This document shows, one piece after another, positions 32,548-43,259 of a stretch of 64,000 bases of DNA; the first letter of the stretch is position 1; the number at the start of each line of letters is the position of its first letter. This DNA comes from Gracilaria vermiculophylla (Eukaryota > Rhodophyta > Florideophyceae > Gracilariales > Gracilariaceae), in contig JAHNZQ020000049.1 in NCBI GenBank assembly GCA_019155205.2, forward strand, positions 194,893 through 258,892, in the 5' to 3' direction. The notes under the pieces were generated by a model. It did not search any database. It was not told the origin of the DNA and saw only the letters and a program-made list of their open reading frames with translations. Both the position numbers and the translations under genes were made by a program.

Positions 32548-33962
32548 CCAGAGCGATTATTGGCCTGACTCTCAGTGATGAGCATTTGGACCATGTAAGG
32601 GACGCGGACAACGCCGCCGACATGTGGGAAGCCATTTGTGATGTGTTCCGATGCAAAACTTTGCTCAACAAGATCAACGCCCGACGGTCTTTCTACTCTG
32701 TAAAGATGCGTGATGATGAGAAAATGTTACAGTTCATCAACCGTGTACGTCATCTGGCATCGGACCTCAAGTGTATGGGCGTTGTTGTTGAGGAGGAGCA
32801 CATCGCTATGGCCATCCTGTGTGGACTTCCGGATAGATTTGAGCACCTCATTGTGGCCATTGATACCACAATTGGCGATCGCCAACTCACTTTAGAGTTT
32901 GTGAAGAGTCGTCTGCTGCAATATGAGCAGCGAATGAACGATCGTGCTAAGGAGGGGTCCGGAATGGAAGCAGCGTTGGTCGGCAGACATTCACGAAAGA
33001 AGGGCGTTGTGTGCTACTACTGTGGCACCAAGGGTCATATCCAGAGGAATTGTTTCAAAAAGCAACGTGACGAAGCTAACAAAGATCAGGATGCTGCTGC
33101 TCATGCAAGCGTAAACAATCCTCAACGCGAAGAGCAACGTACGGGTGACAGTGATTCTGACTACGTTTGCCTCATTGCTCGTGGAGCCGCCAAGGCCACT
33201 AACAGTGACTGGATTGTTGACTCTGGTGCTACCGCACACATGACCTATGACGACTCAATGTTCCAATCATTCGGGAGCAATGCAGCTTCTGGTGTGACTA
33301 TCGGCAATGCTTCCAAATTAGAGTCACGTGGCGAAGGCTGTGTTGAGCTGGATGTGAGTGTTGACAGGTCAAGGCGCAAGTGCAAGTTGAACAAAGTAGT
33401 GCACGTACCAAGTCTGCGTTACCACCTGCTATCGGTATCTGCAATTTGTGACTTGGATGCTACTGTTGTGTTCGACAAGCAAAAGGTGTGTGTGTACAAG
33501 GGCTCTGCTCTGATTGCACAAGGACGCCGTGTCAAAGGCCTTTGCTACCTCTGTACTGCAGTTTCACAACTTGCTGATCCGGACAGCGCACTTGTATCCA
33601 ACCTGTCAATCTGGCATGCTCGTATGGCTCACGTGAATGCTGGGGGCATCACGCAAATGGCTCGCGATGGCGTTGTGTCAGGGCTTGATGTGGATGTGGC
33701 ACAGAATCTGGATGTATGTGACTCTTGTGGTGTAGGCAAGTCTACCCGCGCGGCGACTCCCAAGCAAGGGGGGGAGCGCGCAAACAAGCTGTGGGACCTT
33801 GTTTACTCGGACATTTGTGGTCCAGTGGAGGTGGGTTCCTTGGGAGATTCGCGCTACTTTGTCACATTCATCGACGATTACAGCCGGTTCTGCTTCCTGT
33901 ACATGCTCAAGACCAAGAGTGAGGCGTTCCAGATGTTCATGAAATGGCTCAAGTTTGTTTAA
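32548..33962 (+). CDS. Nested copia gag-protease-integrase, open to a stop at 33962
   Basis: About 470 codons are open after the gap. Domains in order: UBN2-type gag (MWEAICDVF, RVRHLASDLKCMG, AILCGLPDRFEHLI), CCHC zinc knuckle (CYYCGTKGHIQRNC), protease active site (WIVDSGATAHMT), the pre-integrase H/C zinc region (IWHARMAHVN...CDSCGVGK) and the integrase core up to its first Asp (LVYSDICGP) and FIDDYSRF. The frame stops inside the integrase core after KWLKFV, so the polyprotein is cut before the second Asp. Unlike copia A, the domains are otherwise undamaged. Confidence 0.88.
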
Positions 33963-35108
33963 AACCAAATAGGTACTCAAGTCAAACCCGTTACTGCCAA
34001 TTAGTGCGTACTTCGTGCGCTACGAACGGAAAATGGTGGTGAGTACACCTCAAACAAATTTTCCAAAGAACTTGGGTCACACGGTATTGAATATCAGTGA
34101 ACTGTGTTTTACAATCCGCACCAGAACGGGCTCGCTGAAAGGTTCAACTGCACACTCATGGATTTGGTCAGGTCAATGCTTCGTCACAAGAAACTGCCCA
34201 AAAGCTTCTGGGCAGAAGCACTGAATGTTGCGGTGTTTGTGCGCAACCGAGTGATGTGTAAGGCATTGCCTTGTACCGTATTCCCACATGAGTTGTGGAA
34301 TGGACAAAAGCCTAACGTGAGCAATCTGCGTGTATTCGGGAGCAAGTGCTGGTACAAGGTGGTGGACCACAAGCTGAAGAAGCTGAAGGACCGTGCCGTG
34401 CAGGCGATCTTTATTGGGTACACTGCTGGATCGCATGGCTATAAGCTGTGGGATGAGCGAAAGAGCAAGGTGGTCGTGTCAAGAGATGTGAAGTTTGATG
34501 AACGCAATGACTTAGATGTGAGTACTGATCATTTTGAAGATGACTACGCCGAGATAGAAATCTCGGTAAAGTCCAAGTCTGATCAAACCTTCACTTCTGA
34601 ACCACCAGTTGAACCTATTACTGAGGATAGTGACACGGTCGCACCTCCAGGTGAGATCCCAGAAAGCGGTCACGATCACTCCATCGACGTTCTAGAAGAT
34701 GCTGCAGATGTGCAACAGCCAGTGTCATTGCGTAGGGCTACTCGTGTGCGAAAGCCAACTTCGTCCTGGTGGCGTGCAACTGCTCTACTCACAGCCAGTG
34801 ATGACATTCCTGTGTCGTATCAAGATGCACTTTCACGCCCTGAATGCAAGGCGTGGACGAAGGCAATGCAAAGCGAGTATGAGTCGTTGATGGAGTATGA
34901 CACATGGGAGCTAGTGCCGAGGCCAGGAGACAGCAACGTGATATCGTGCAAGTGGGTGTTTGTGCAAAAGTATGAAGCAGGCGCCAACGGTGAACCAGCA
35001 GTTCGTTACAAGGCCCGCTTAGTTGCTCGAGGTTTCCTGCAGATCAAAAGTGTGGACTTCTCTGAGACTTATGCCCCTAGACGTTTGAAGTCAGTGAGAG
35101 AGTGCGGG
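33963..35108 (+). pseudogene. Nested copia integrase end and reverse transcriptase start
   Basis: The integrase second-Asp region (about 33990-34090) is frame-shifted. An open frame from 34104 then reads FYNPHQNGLAERFNC (the catalytic Glu), SFWAEALNVAVFVRNR, NLRVFGSKCWYK and VFIGY-type linker. Reverse transcriptase begins at CKAWTKAMQSEYESL and YKARLVARGF, then breaks off after FSETYAP. The YVDD palm and RNase H are absent, and the 3' LTR begins about 40 bases later. Confidence 0.86.
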
Positions 35109-35665
35109 TGTTGGATGAAGTGCCTGTGCTGTCACTGACAACCATATGTTCCAGGGGACCATGGGCTGTGTGATAAACTGAGTGTGTGTCTTACACGTGT
35201 GCAGGTATGCTACTCGGCATGTTGTTCACTATCATATCGTTTCCAGGTGTACACATGGCAAACTCAGCTTAATGTACAGCAGATATGATTTAGTGTAATG
35301 TGCCTCGTCACGGTAACTATACACACACATTGCTGTATGGACACGAGTGGTGGCGGAATACAGAGAGTGTAAGGTAGTTGAGTGAATTTGTGCATTGTCA
35401 TGGTCTCGTGAGTGTACGGAACTGTCATGCCTTGTTGTGCCTTGCTGTTGTAAGCATTATTGAATTGTGGCTAGTACATTTATGTCATGTTACAATATGA
35501 TTGGTAGTATTGAGTGTGTCGCCTTTGTAGTGTAATTTCTGATGCAACCTAGTCGGTGCAACTGAACCACTATATAAGTCGTGGTTGAGGCACCTCCAAG
35601 TAAATCCAAGCCAGAGCTGGCGAACATTCTTAATATCCCTCCAACTTTCCCTTGCCCCTCTGACC
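35109..35665 (+). repeat. Nested copia 3' LTR (about 555 bp)
   Basis: It starts TGTTGGATGAAG and ends near CTCCA at about 35665. A TATATAAG box lies near 35571. It runs into copia A coding sequence (reading ATGAAGAATATT on the minus strand). Confidence 0.8.
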
Positions 35666-35671
35666 TCCAAT

Positions 35672-36430
35672 TGAATATTCTTCATTTCGCTGGTCTCCTC
35701 TTCGTTTCGATCACGAGCCAAATCGTAAAGTGAATGGGAAACTGGCAGAGGTGTTCTGACGGGTTTGCAGTGTTCCATGTTGGCTTCTGCAAGAATTTTC
35801 TCGATCAGCGCTGCTTGAGACCAAACTATTTCCGTGTCTGTCTCCTGTATGCAAACCCCGAGAAAATTTGTCCCATGCCCAAGGTCCTTCACCAAAAAGG
35901 GTTTCTTCATTTCCTCTTTGTCTTGTTCAATATGTACAGCATTTACGAGCAAAATAATGTCGTCGACGTATGCCAGCAAAACGACCATTTCGTTTTTCTC
36001 ATGTCGCACAAACAAACCATCTGAGACGGATACTGTAGAGGATCCATGAGTTGTAAGAAAGCGTATCAAGGTTCGGTACCACAGTTTTGGAGCTTCTCGC
36101 AGACCATAAAGAGACTTCTTAAGTACTCCAAGGCCACCATCGGCTTCAGCGATGCCTGAAATCTTTGGGAGACGAATGTAGATATTAAACTCCTCGGGAA
36201 GTGTGGCATACAGAAAGGCACCCTTAATGTCTACTTGCTGTCTCTCCCATCCAAAAACTGAAGCTAAGCATGACAAAAATTCGAAATATCTCGAAACCTA
36301 TGACGGTTGCGTAGCAGTGTTTGGCCTCAATGCTCGTAAGCTGTTGTAGATTTCCACGAGCCACAAGTCTTGCCTTGAACCTTTCCGGGTTCCCGAGTTC
36401 GTCTCGCTTCAATCGCAAAATGATTGCTGT
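35672..36430 (-). pseudogene. Copia A reverse transcriptase
   Basis: RFKARLVARG (36390) is followed, in another frame from 36276, by QQVDIKGAFLYATLPEE, LKKSLYGLREAPKLWY, VLLAYVDDIILL (intact YVDD box), FLGVCIQE and KPVRTPLPVS. The frame ends where the nested element is inserted, after SEMKNIQ. Confidence 0.88.
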
Positions 36431-36526
36431 AGGGAGTGGTCTGCATGTAACTTCTGTGACTCGTTCGTACGTTTCTGCTTCGAGGATAGTCTTGAACTCT
36501 TCTTGGATCGCATTCTCCCAGTGCTT

Positions 36527-37840
36527 CTATTCCTTGCTGCGCATTGCGTCGGTCAACGTGGTTTCATCAACCGTATATATGGATTGTGGTAAGCATAGGA
36601 TTGCTTTCGAACGAGGACGCAGATTATACCCGTGTTTCGACTGTATCAAGGGATCGGATTCAGTTTTCGGTGTGCCATTATCATGATACTGAGTGCCATC
36701 AAACGTTGACGGTTTTTCGAGGTAATGCGTTAAAGAGCTCCAGTTCTCTGGGTCGTTGTTACTTAGTTTTTCAGTAGCATCAAAGAATACTTCATTAGCT
36801 TCTAGATCCTCTTCATGCTTTCCGTTTTCCAATTCTTCTTCGTCTTCGGATGATTCTTCCAGTACAACTAGAACATTATCTTCATCTTTCTGCACGTCTT
36901 CTTCTGCATCATGATCTCTGAGAATCGTTACGCCCGGAAATGATTCTTCATGGAACTTAACATGCTTCGAAGGCCTAATACCACTTTTGGTTAGTATTCT
37001 GTAAATGCCTCCCGCGATATGCCCCAAGTTCAATCCATTCTGCGTTGTGAGCGCCATCTTCCCATTCTGCTTCCTTTTCTCTTTCGGGGACTCCACGGTA
37101 ACAAGACAGCCGAAAAGTCGAATATGTTTTGCATGGAATGGGGCAGCTCCCTTGAGAGCTACATGTGGACTTGTCTTTGTCACCGAGTGCCTTACAATAT
37201 TCTTACAATCCACAACATGTTGCAGAGCGTAGCACCAGTATTGCCCAGGAAGTTGTGATCGTCCAAGGCATGTACGGATGGCTGTTATGAGTACACCCTG
37301 CGCTCGCTCAATTAATCCATTGGAAGACAGCGTATAAGGTGTGGTGCTGAATACTTCAATTCCGAGTGCTTTCATTTCTGAGCGAATGCGGCTGCACTCC
37401 TTCCCGCCATCGGTGTGCAGAGAGGTGATTTTATACAGAGTTTACCTTTCCATCTAGGTCATGAAGTGACGAACTGCCTTGGATGTCTCCCCTGTCGTGG
37501 TTAGGGACTTTGCAAAGACGTACCTGCTGTACTCATCAGTGACGGTGCAGAAGTACCTGGAACAATCAATTGCTCTTGGTTTGATTTGTCCTACAACATC
37601 CGCATGTATTGTTCCAGACTTCTTAGCCTTGGTGAGGCTTTCAGTGTAAGAGCGTCTGAAATTCGCCTTCTCACATGGATCACTCTTGTTCATGGTTGTC
37701 GTAGGAGCTGGTAAAGGACCTTCGGCCATGAGCTCTTTAATTCCATTTTGAGAGCCAAAGTGGCCTAGGCGATTGTGCCATACCTCCGCTGCATTTTTCA
37801 TTCTACCCTTTGTACCATTGGGTTGGGGTGTGCGTTCCAC
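36527..37840 (-). pseudogene. Copia A integrase
   Basis: The zinc region and core start at 37840 (VWHNRLGHFGSQNGIKEL, GTIHADVVGQIKP with the first Asp). A stop at 37454 and a short gap precede 37375-36527 (PYTLSSNGLIERAQG with the catalytic Glu, IRLFGCLVTVESP). An acidic Glu/Asp-rich linker and YNLRPRSK follow. The second Asp lies in the broken stretch near 37400. Confidence 0.82.
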
Positions 37841-39309
37841 TTCTTTGTCGTGGGTAAGATCAATAGCTTCCTCGAATTCACCTTCTGGGACATATTACTC
37901 ACTTCGTTGATGTGGTCTTCATGACCAAGCACATGCTGATCATACGATGGTTCCGATTCTGCAAGCTCTGAACTGTTGTTTGATACTGACGAGAGGTCAC
38001 CCACACTGCAGCTCTCCTCACTGAGGTCTTCAAGAAAGTCTGTTAGCCTTGCCATTGTGATTCTTTCATTCTCGCAATTGAGAGAGTCGTTTACTCTACT
38101 TCCAGTGTAATAGAGCCCATCGGTGCCTTTTGGTGCTATGGCGACCGGTCTAAGATTGTCAGTTTCATCGAATATGACTGCTTTGTTTCTTGTGAGAAAA
38201 ACACAGAATTCCTTCTCAGTCACAGCTAGAACAGAAAGTAGATTCATCGCTAGGCTTTCAGCACTTAGCGTGTTGCTTAGGAAAACTTCTGTCCGGTGAC
38301 CACATGCACTCCATTCTACTCTTTTGGTTCCGCGTTGTGTGGCGTGAACCACAGAGTCACCACCCAATGCTATTGGAACGAGGCATTCCTCAACGTCATG
38401 TAGAGTGTTTGGGAAGGGTGTCATGTGTGAGGTAGTTCCGTAGTCTAGCATCATTCGTTCTTCATCTTCCACCTTGGCTGCCATTACACGCCCTATTGCA
38501 GCTCTAGTTTTGCACTCCCTCTTATTGCGGTTCTCTTTCTTAAGGGATCCCTTGATGGTGCTTCGAGTTTCCGCCATGTTCCGCTCATTTGCCTTGTCAC
38601 GCGAGGACCTGAGTCTGTTTTTGGGATTTTTGGGATTGAGCCAGCATCTGTCCGTATTTTGACGAGCCTTATCGCATATATAGCAATGCGGTTTTGCGGT
38701 GTGAACTCGTTCAAGCCTATTTTGCTTCGTCTTCACAGATTGCTGCTCTTCTATTAGTCGGGCTGATACTGTGTCCCAAGTGGCGACTTCATCAGTTAAT
38801 GTTTTCAAGGCTACAGTTATAGGGAAAAGTTCGCCGGCGTCAATTGAGGCACTGAGTATTGAGATGGCCAGTTCCTTTGAAATCTTGGTATCCATTGCCT
38901 CTAGCTTCTCAAGAATTGCCTTCATCCTGTCAATATGTTTTCCCATATCCTTTTTAATGCTACTGTAGCGCACTGATATGAGTTCAGTCATCTTGGCTAT
39001 TCGAGATGCTGCAGTCTTTGAGTCAAAACTATCTCCAAGCTTTCTTAACATAATGCAAGGATTCTGCACACAGTTCCGAATCACTCGAAGCGCTTCGTTC
39101 GAAAGATCTCTTACAATGATTCTAGAAGCCTTCTTCTGAGAAGCCAAGAATTGAGTCTTCTTGCCTTCCTCGTGGGAAAGACGAACTTCATTCTCCAGAA
39201 CTTCCCTGAGCCTCTTTGCATTATATGCGGCTTCTACTCGAATCTTTCATATGGTAAAGTCCTGACCCTCTTTCAGGGGATCTACGCGCGTCTTCTCTGA
39301 CTCTGACAT
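37798..39309 (-). pseudogene. Copia A gag and protease
   Basis: The ATG is at 39309 (MSESEKTRVDPLKEG). A TGA at 39247-39249 replaces the Trp expected in the FTIWKIRVEA-type gag motif, one G-to-A change. The rest is open to 37798: UBN2 gag, a zinc knuckle in which the His is Gln (CYICDKARQNTDRC), and a protease active site changed to LDYGTTSHMT (Ser to Tyr in D-S-G). The pre-integrase frame shift is near 37850. Confidence 0.86.
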
Positions 39310-39430
39310 GGGTTGTGCCAGATGGTGTCAAGAAGCTCTTAATTAGCGCAAGTTAACCAACGAAAGAAAGTGTAAGCCAGCTACGCGTAGGAGAATGGTC
39401 AAATTTAATGACTTCGTAGCGCAAGCGGCA

Positions 39431-39447
39431 GCTTCAAGCCCATAACC
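39431..39447 (-). other. Copia A primer binding site
   Basis: On the element's strand GGTTATGGGCTTGAAGC follows the LTR directly. The first ten bases equal the site in the TRIM at 8685 and the known Drosophila copia site that uses a cleaved initiator-Met tRNA half. Confidence 0.7.
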
Positions 39448-39784
39448 TTTCACAAATTTTTAATTAAATCTACAAGACTGACTGAGAGTTCTACCACTCC
39501 AGCTTGTCCAAGCAGTTTATAAGTACTTCTATTCAGTGTCAGGATCGGTATATTGATCTAGTGTATGGGTTTATCTATGTGAGCCTATAGTAGATGGTTC
39601 AACAGGATGTCCTTGACATTCAACTTCACTTTGGACACATGCAATTCGAGCCATGTCAGCTAAAGAACTGTGCAACAATGTTATCTAGGTGATTCCAATT
39701 CCACCACACATATTTTTGTAAAATCAGGTAATCAAATGAAGGTACATCGTCTTCACGCAGTATGGTGAGCCACTTTCTCCGACA
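39448..39784 (-). repeat. Copia A 5' LTR (337 bp)
   Basis: It ends CTCCGACA on the plus strand and is followed by ATTTT, the target duplication. It differs from its partner by roughly fifteen substitutions and one 6 bp indel. Confidence 0.9.
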
Positions 39785-42689
39785 ATTTTGCGCCGTGAAT
39801 GCTATGAATGGTATATAAAATAATTTGTGAGCAAAGCTGTGCGTGCATAGTTTTACACAATATGCTTGTACGTATGAACCGGAGAGGCGACCTTTGGTAG
39901 GATGAAGAAAGCAGGCTAAATGATGGCGTTACAGAGATGCATGAGATCGAGCTACAGAATACTACTGTTATTTTGCCAGAGGAAGAAATGCAATTGAAAC
40001 TGTTCTGTTTCATAGAGGCTTTTGGAGCTATCTGAATTGGAAGCAGATGAATTGTTACTGAAGGCGAAAATGTTCTATTATAGGGTGTGAAACGGTTTGG
40101 ACAGATTAGAAACCTCTTGCGTGTTGCTGCTGGATGAATGTATCTTCTCGAGACCATTTCATTTTTTCTCGGCGCTGAGGTGCATATTCAGTGTAACAAC
40201 CAGATGCATCTCAGCACGGACGATCAGCATAACAGCAATATTTTCAAGCAATTCAAGTACGCAACTTAAAGTATTAGACGTGGCATTGCGCAATGCAAAC
40301 CTTGTGCACCACCGCACCGTGCGCTTTACGCCTTGCGCGACTCGTCGCTGTGTTGCTGAGGTTGGGGTACTCGAGTTCAATCAGACACTTGCCGGTCGTT
40401 CTCGTTTATTGGTCACTCGAAGTGCCTCTCATGGGACTCTTGGGTTACTACGAACATCTACTATCAAGGATACGCATTCTAAAGCGCCAAAAAAAGGGTA
40501 ACAGTCCAACCAGGATAGTCCGGTCTGATTCCAGATGAATGCAGAGGTTGTTCGTTGGATAACTACTTCAGTCTGCCCAATTGCGTGTCCATCACCACAG
40601 TTGCTGCATTGGTCCAGCTCATACCAGCTTACGACGTGATTTGAATGCACGCGGTGCAACAGCGCCGTGCGATCAAAGTAAACTTGGAAGTTGAACGGCT
40701 AGCTTTACTTAAGAGAATAAAAAGGCAACCATAATCATTCCCATTTCTCAGTGACTTTGAACATTTGAATTACTGTTCATATTTGTATATGTATTGTTAA
40801 CGTGATACGGCTTGAATTTATATTAGTGTATCTGTTCACGTGGACATATCAGTGTCATATGCTCCCGTAAGTCTCAATCGCTGTAAAGGGGGACTATTGT
40901 TCTTCAATGTTCTGAGCAACAGTCCTCAACTCCAATCGTCTTGTTTTCACCTCAACTGCCTCTCCAAGACAATTGAGGATAAGTTTGGGCAGACTTCTAC
41001 TATCCCTCTGTGTTACCCTCACTCATGAAAGACTATAAAATCTGGACTGTCTTGAACACAACAGCGGACAGGCGGGCCGGTTTCCATGAGAAACTCAGGT
41101 CTCTCTCCGAAATGGCATGAACACACACACAGCTGTTTTTCATTGGAAAGTAGTTGAAATGATGAATTCTAGGAAGAAACTTAGCGATGACGATGTTTTT
41201 GCAGATTGGGCAGTAAAGCCGTGCTGGATAGGCATTGAAAGACATGAAAAGAATGTATTTACACCATCAAAAATAAATTGCAACTTTGGTGGAGATGCAA
41301 AATGGTCTACATGATTCCCAAAATTTACTATTTCACCGCTGATAGACTTTTTTACGTCTGCAAGAAGAAAAGCACAAGGTCTCCGTTGAACTGCTTTGGT
41401 GGCCACGGCTGTCCATTTTGATTGGTCTGCGAGAAATCAAAGAGCAAATCAGAGTCAAATAATATCCGTCTTTATGGTTTTGTCTCTGGAAGCCATAGCA
41501 GCGTATATGACCCGGCTTGTTCTGTAAGCACCCATCTGGAACACCTTTTTACTTTCTGAAATTGCAATACCAGGGGTCCTTCTGAATAGCATAAACACTC
41601 AGAAGCCACCCTGGCCTCTTGGCAATGTTAAAATTATTTCATATAAGCCAAGCAATGAAAACATATCATAACCTTCAGCATGAAACCTGAAGATACAGAG
41701 AGAAGAAAAGCGCTTTCCTGTGATTATAGTTTTCCTCAATAGTGTGTTCACAACAAAATGTTTTGTATATTTCAGGTTGCACCCACTTCTTGCAAATACT
41801 GAAAACCTTAAAGAAACTAAAACCACTCTCAATTTTGGAGGTTGCAGGGTCAACAAGAATGCTTTTGCGTTTGATAATATATTGTTTGATGGGGCAAGAA
41901 CGTAGAGCAAATCGGAAGCACAAACTCACTATCGTTAAGCACACCGTGACGCTTTATGCTTTTAATCGTGGGGATTTATGATTTAATGAGACACCTATTT
42001 ACTGTATTAAAACATCACTTGGCTGTACGAGCCGTTTTAAGTCTACGTGTCTTCGATAGGAGTCCTTTTTGCACATCAACAGAGAAACCACCTAAAAAAA
42101 AACCGTTATAATATACGAAGAGAATGTAGATGTTAGAAAAATACTCCAAAACAGGGCAGCAAACTCTTCCAAAATTTCGAGACATGTTGTACAATTTGTT
42201 ACAACGACACGTACAATTTTATGGTGCTGAAGTTCTTTTTGAGAAGACATCAAATTTGTTAATAAACTGTTGGAAACCCAAATTTAGAATCGAATGATCA
42301 ATTGAAGGGTCAACGACGCTTCAATTCTTTCGATTTAAACTTTTTATCGAATTTCTTAAATCTTTTTCAATGGACACTATTTCAGCTTTGTTTGGACAAA
42401 AATGGTAGCCGGTTGTGTTTTCAAGAACAGAGCTAAGAACTCGTGCTCTAGATAGCAGGCCAGCTGTGACTCCGAATGCATGTCGGGCTTTAGAGATGGA
42501 AATCATAACGTCATACATTTGAGAAAACTTGAAAAGAAGTCTGCAGTATGCAGCTTTTGCTCTCAATGATCAAGCATACAACGTAGCTTTTATCAAATGC
42601 TCGAAAAAGCCCATACAATTCTGTTTTTTGTTCATTTTACTTGATTAAGTCTTAATGCCTAATAGAAATGCACTGCTTATGAAGATCAA
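39785..42689. other. No recognisable gene (2.9 kb)
   Basis: The longest frame is 134 codons (40097-40501) without a recognisable domain. No LTR, terminal repeat or coding remnant stands out. Confidence 0.4.
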
Positions 42690-43073
42690 TTAATGCGCGT
42701 AGGCATTGCCACCGTCACCCCCATCACCTCCATCGGCATCATTGCTGAAATCTCCGTTGATGTGCCCGCCGCCATACACAGTTCCGACGGCTCCATTTGC
42801 TACATTGGCCTCTGCAAATCCATCGCCACCAATTTGCAACCCTGCATTAGCATTAAATCCAGCATCTGCAACCGCAGGAGCACCAACACCGGCCACTACA
42901 TTTGCTCCTTGGGCAAAAGCATCGCCCCCATCACCACCGGATCCAGCCACTGCATAACTGTCGCTGCCGTAATAATACGGAGGAGGATAATACGGATAAG
43001 AACGGACAACCGGACGTGCGAGAGATGCCATCACCACGGTGCTGGCGACGAAGACAAATACGATGAACTTCAT
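42690..43073 (-). CDS. Secreted glycine-rich protein, family member 1 (127 residues)
   Basis: I use the ATG at 43073, since the longer frame begins at a TTG. Residues 1 to about 20 form a signal peptide (MKFIVFVFVASTVVMA) ending near SLA-RPVV. The mature N-terminus is Arg/Pro/Tyr-rich (RPVVRSYPYYPPPYYYG). The rest, about 85 residues, is the shared module: GGDGGDAFAQGANVVAG, a central GGDGFAEANVANGAVGTV, then GGGHINGDF and a closing GGDGGDGGNAYAH. It has no cysteine after the signal peptide, so it probably works as a matrix or surface component outside the cell. The function is unknown; the family is not one I can name. Confidence 0.8.
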   Translation of the reverse strand: MKFIVFVFVASTVVMASLARPVVRSYPYYPPPYYYGSDSYAVAGSGGDGGDAFAQGANVVAGVGAPAVADAGFNANAGLQIGGDGFAEANVANGAVGTVYGGGHINGDFSNDADGGDGGDGGNAYAH

Positions 43074-43181
43074 TCTTTTTGAAATCAAAGCAAACTGGAG
43101 CCGAGCGTTTGATGGTGTGTTTCAGATGGAATGTGAGCTTTTAGTTATCACATTGCGGATCAGATTGTCTCGCGTTGACGT

Positions 43182-43191
43182 CTTTTATATT
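43182..43191 (-). promoter_or_regulatory. TATA box of family member 1
   Basis: AATATAAAAG on the minus strand, about 110 bp before the ATG. Confidence 0.55.
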
Positions 43192-43259
43192 GCTTGTGTG
43201 TTGAGTTTTCGAGAAAATTCAGTGGTGTTCTGCAAAAGATTCATTGCATGGCTTTTTTA

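Larger units (their letters stand above)
32302..35665 (+). mobile_element. Young Ty1/copia element nested in copia A, internally deleted
   Basis: The first 146 bp of the 5' LTR (32302-32447) and of the 3' LTR (35109-35254) differ at only two positions, so the insertion is recent. The rest of the 5' LTR, the priming site and the gag N-terminus lie in the assembly gap. Coding order is gag, protease, integrase, start of reverse transcriptase, then directly the 3' LTR: the reverse transcriptase core and RNase H are missing. The right border is placed where copia A coding resumes; target duplication was not recognised. Confidence 0.88.
31275..39784 (-). mobile_element. Ty1/copia element A, split by a nested copia element
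   Basis: LTRs of 343 bp (31275-31617) and 337 bp (39448-39784) flank a minus-strand gag-protease-integrase-reverse transcriptase-RNase H order, as in Ty1/copia. ATTTT is duplicated at the outer edges (31270-31274 and 39785-39789). The nested element at 32302-35665 cuts between reverse transcriptase and RNase H; without it the element is about 5.1 kb. Priming site and polypurine tract are both visible. Confidence 0.92.

Noticed and set aside
42700..43020. Calcium-binding RTX repeats in glycine-rich member 1
   Set aside because: One nonapeptide (GGDGGDAFA) fits the GGxGxDxUx pattern, but the other members lack the Asp and there is no tandem array.
42693..43082. A 129-codon open frame antisense to glycine-rich member 1
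   Set aside because: It mirrors the Gly/Ala/Asp-rich gene on the other strand, lacks a signal peptide or domain, and its length follows from the codon composition of the real gene.
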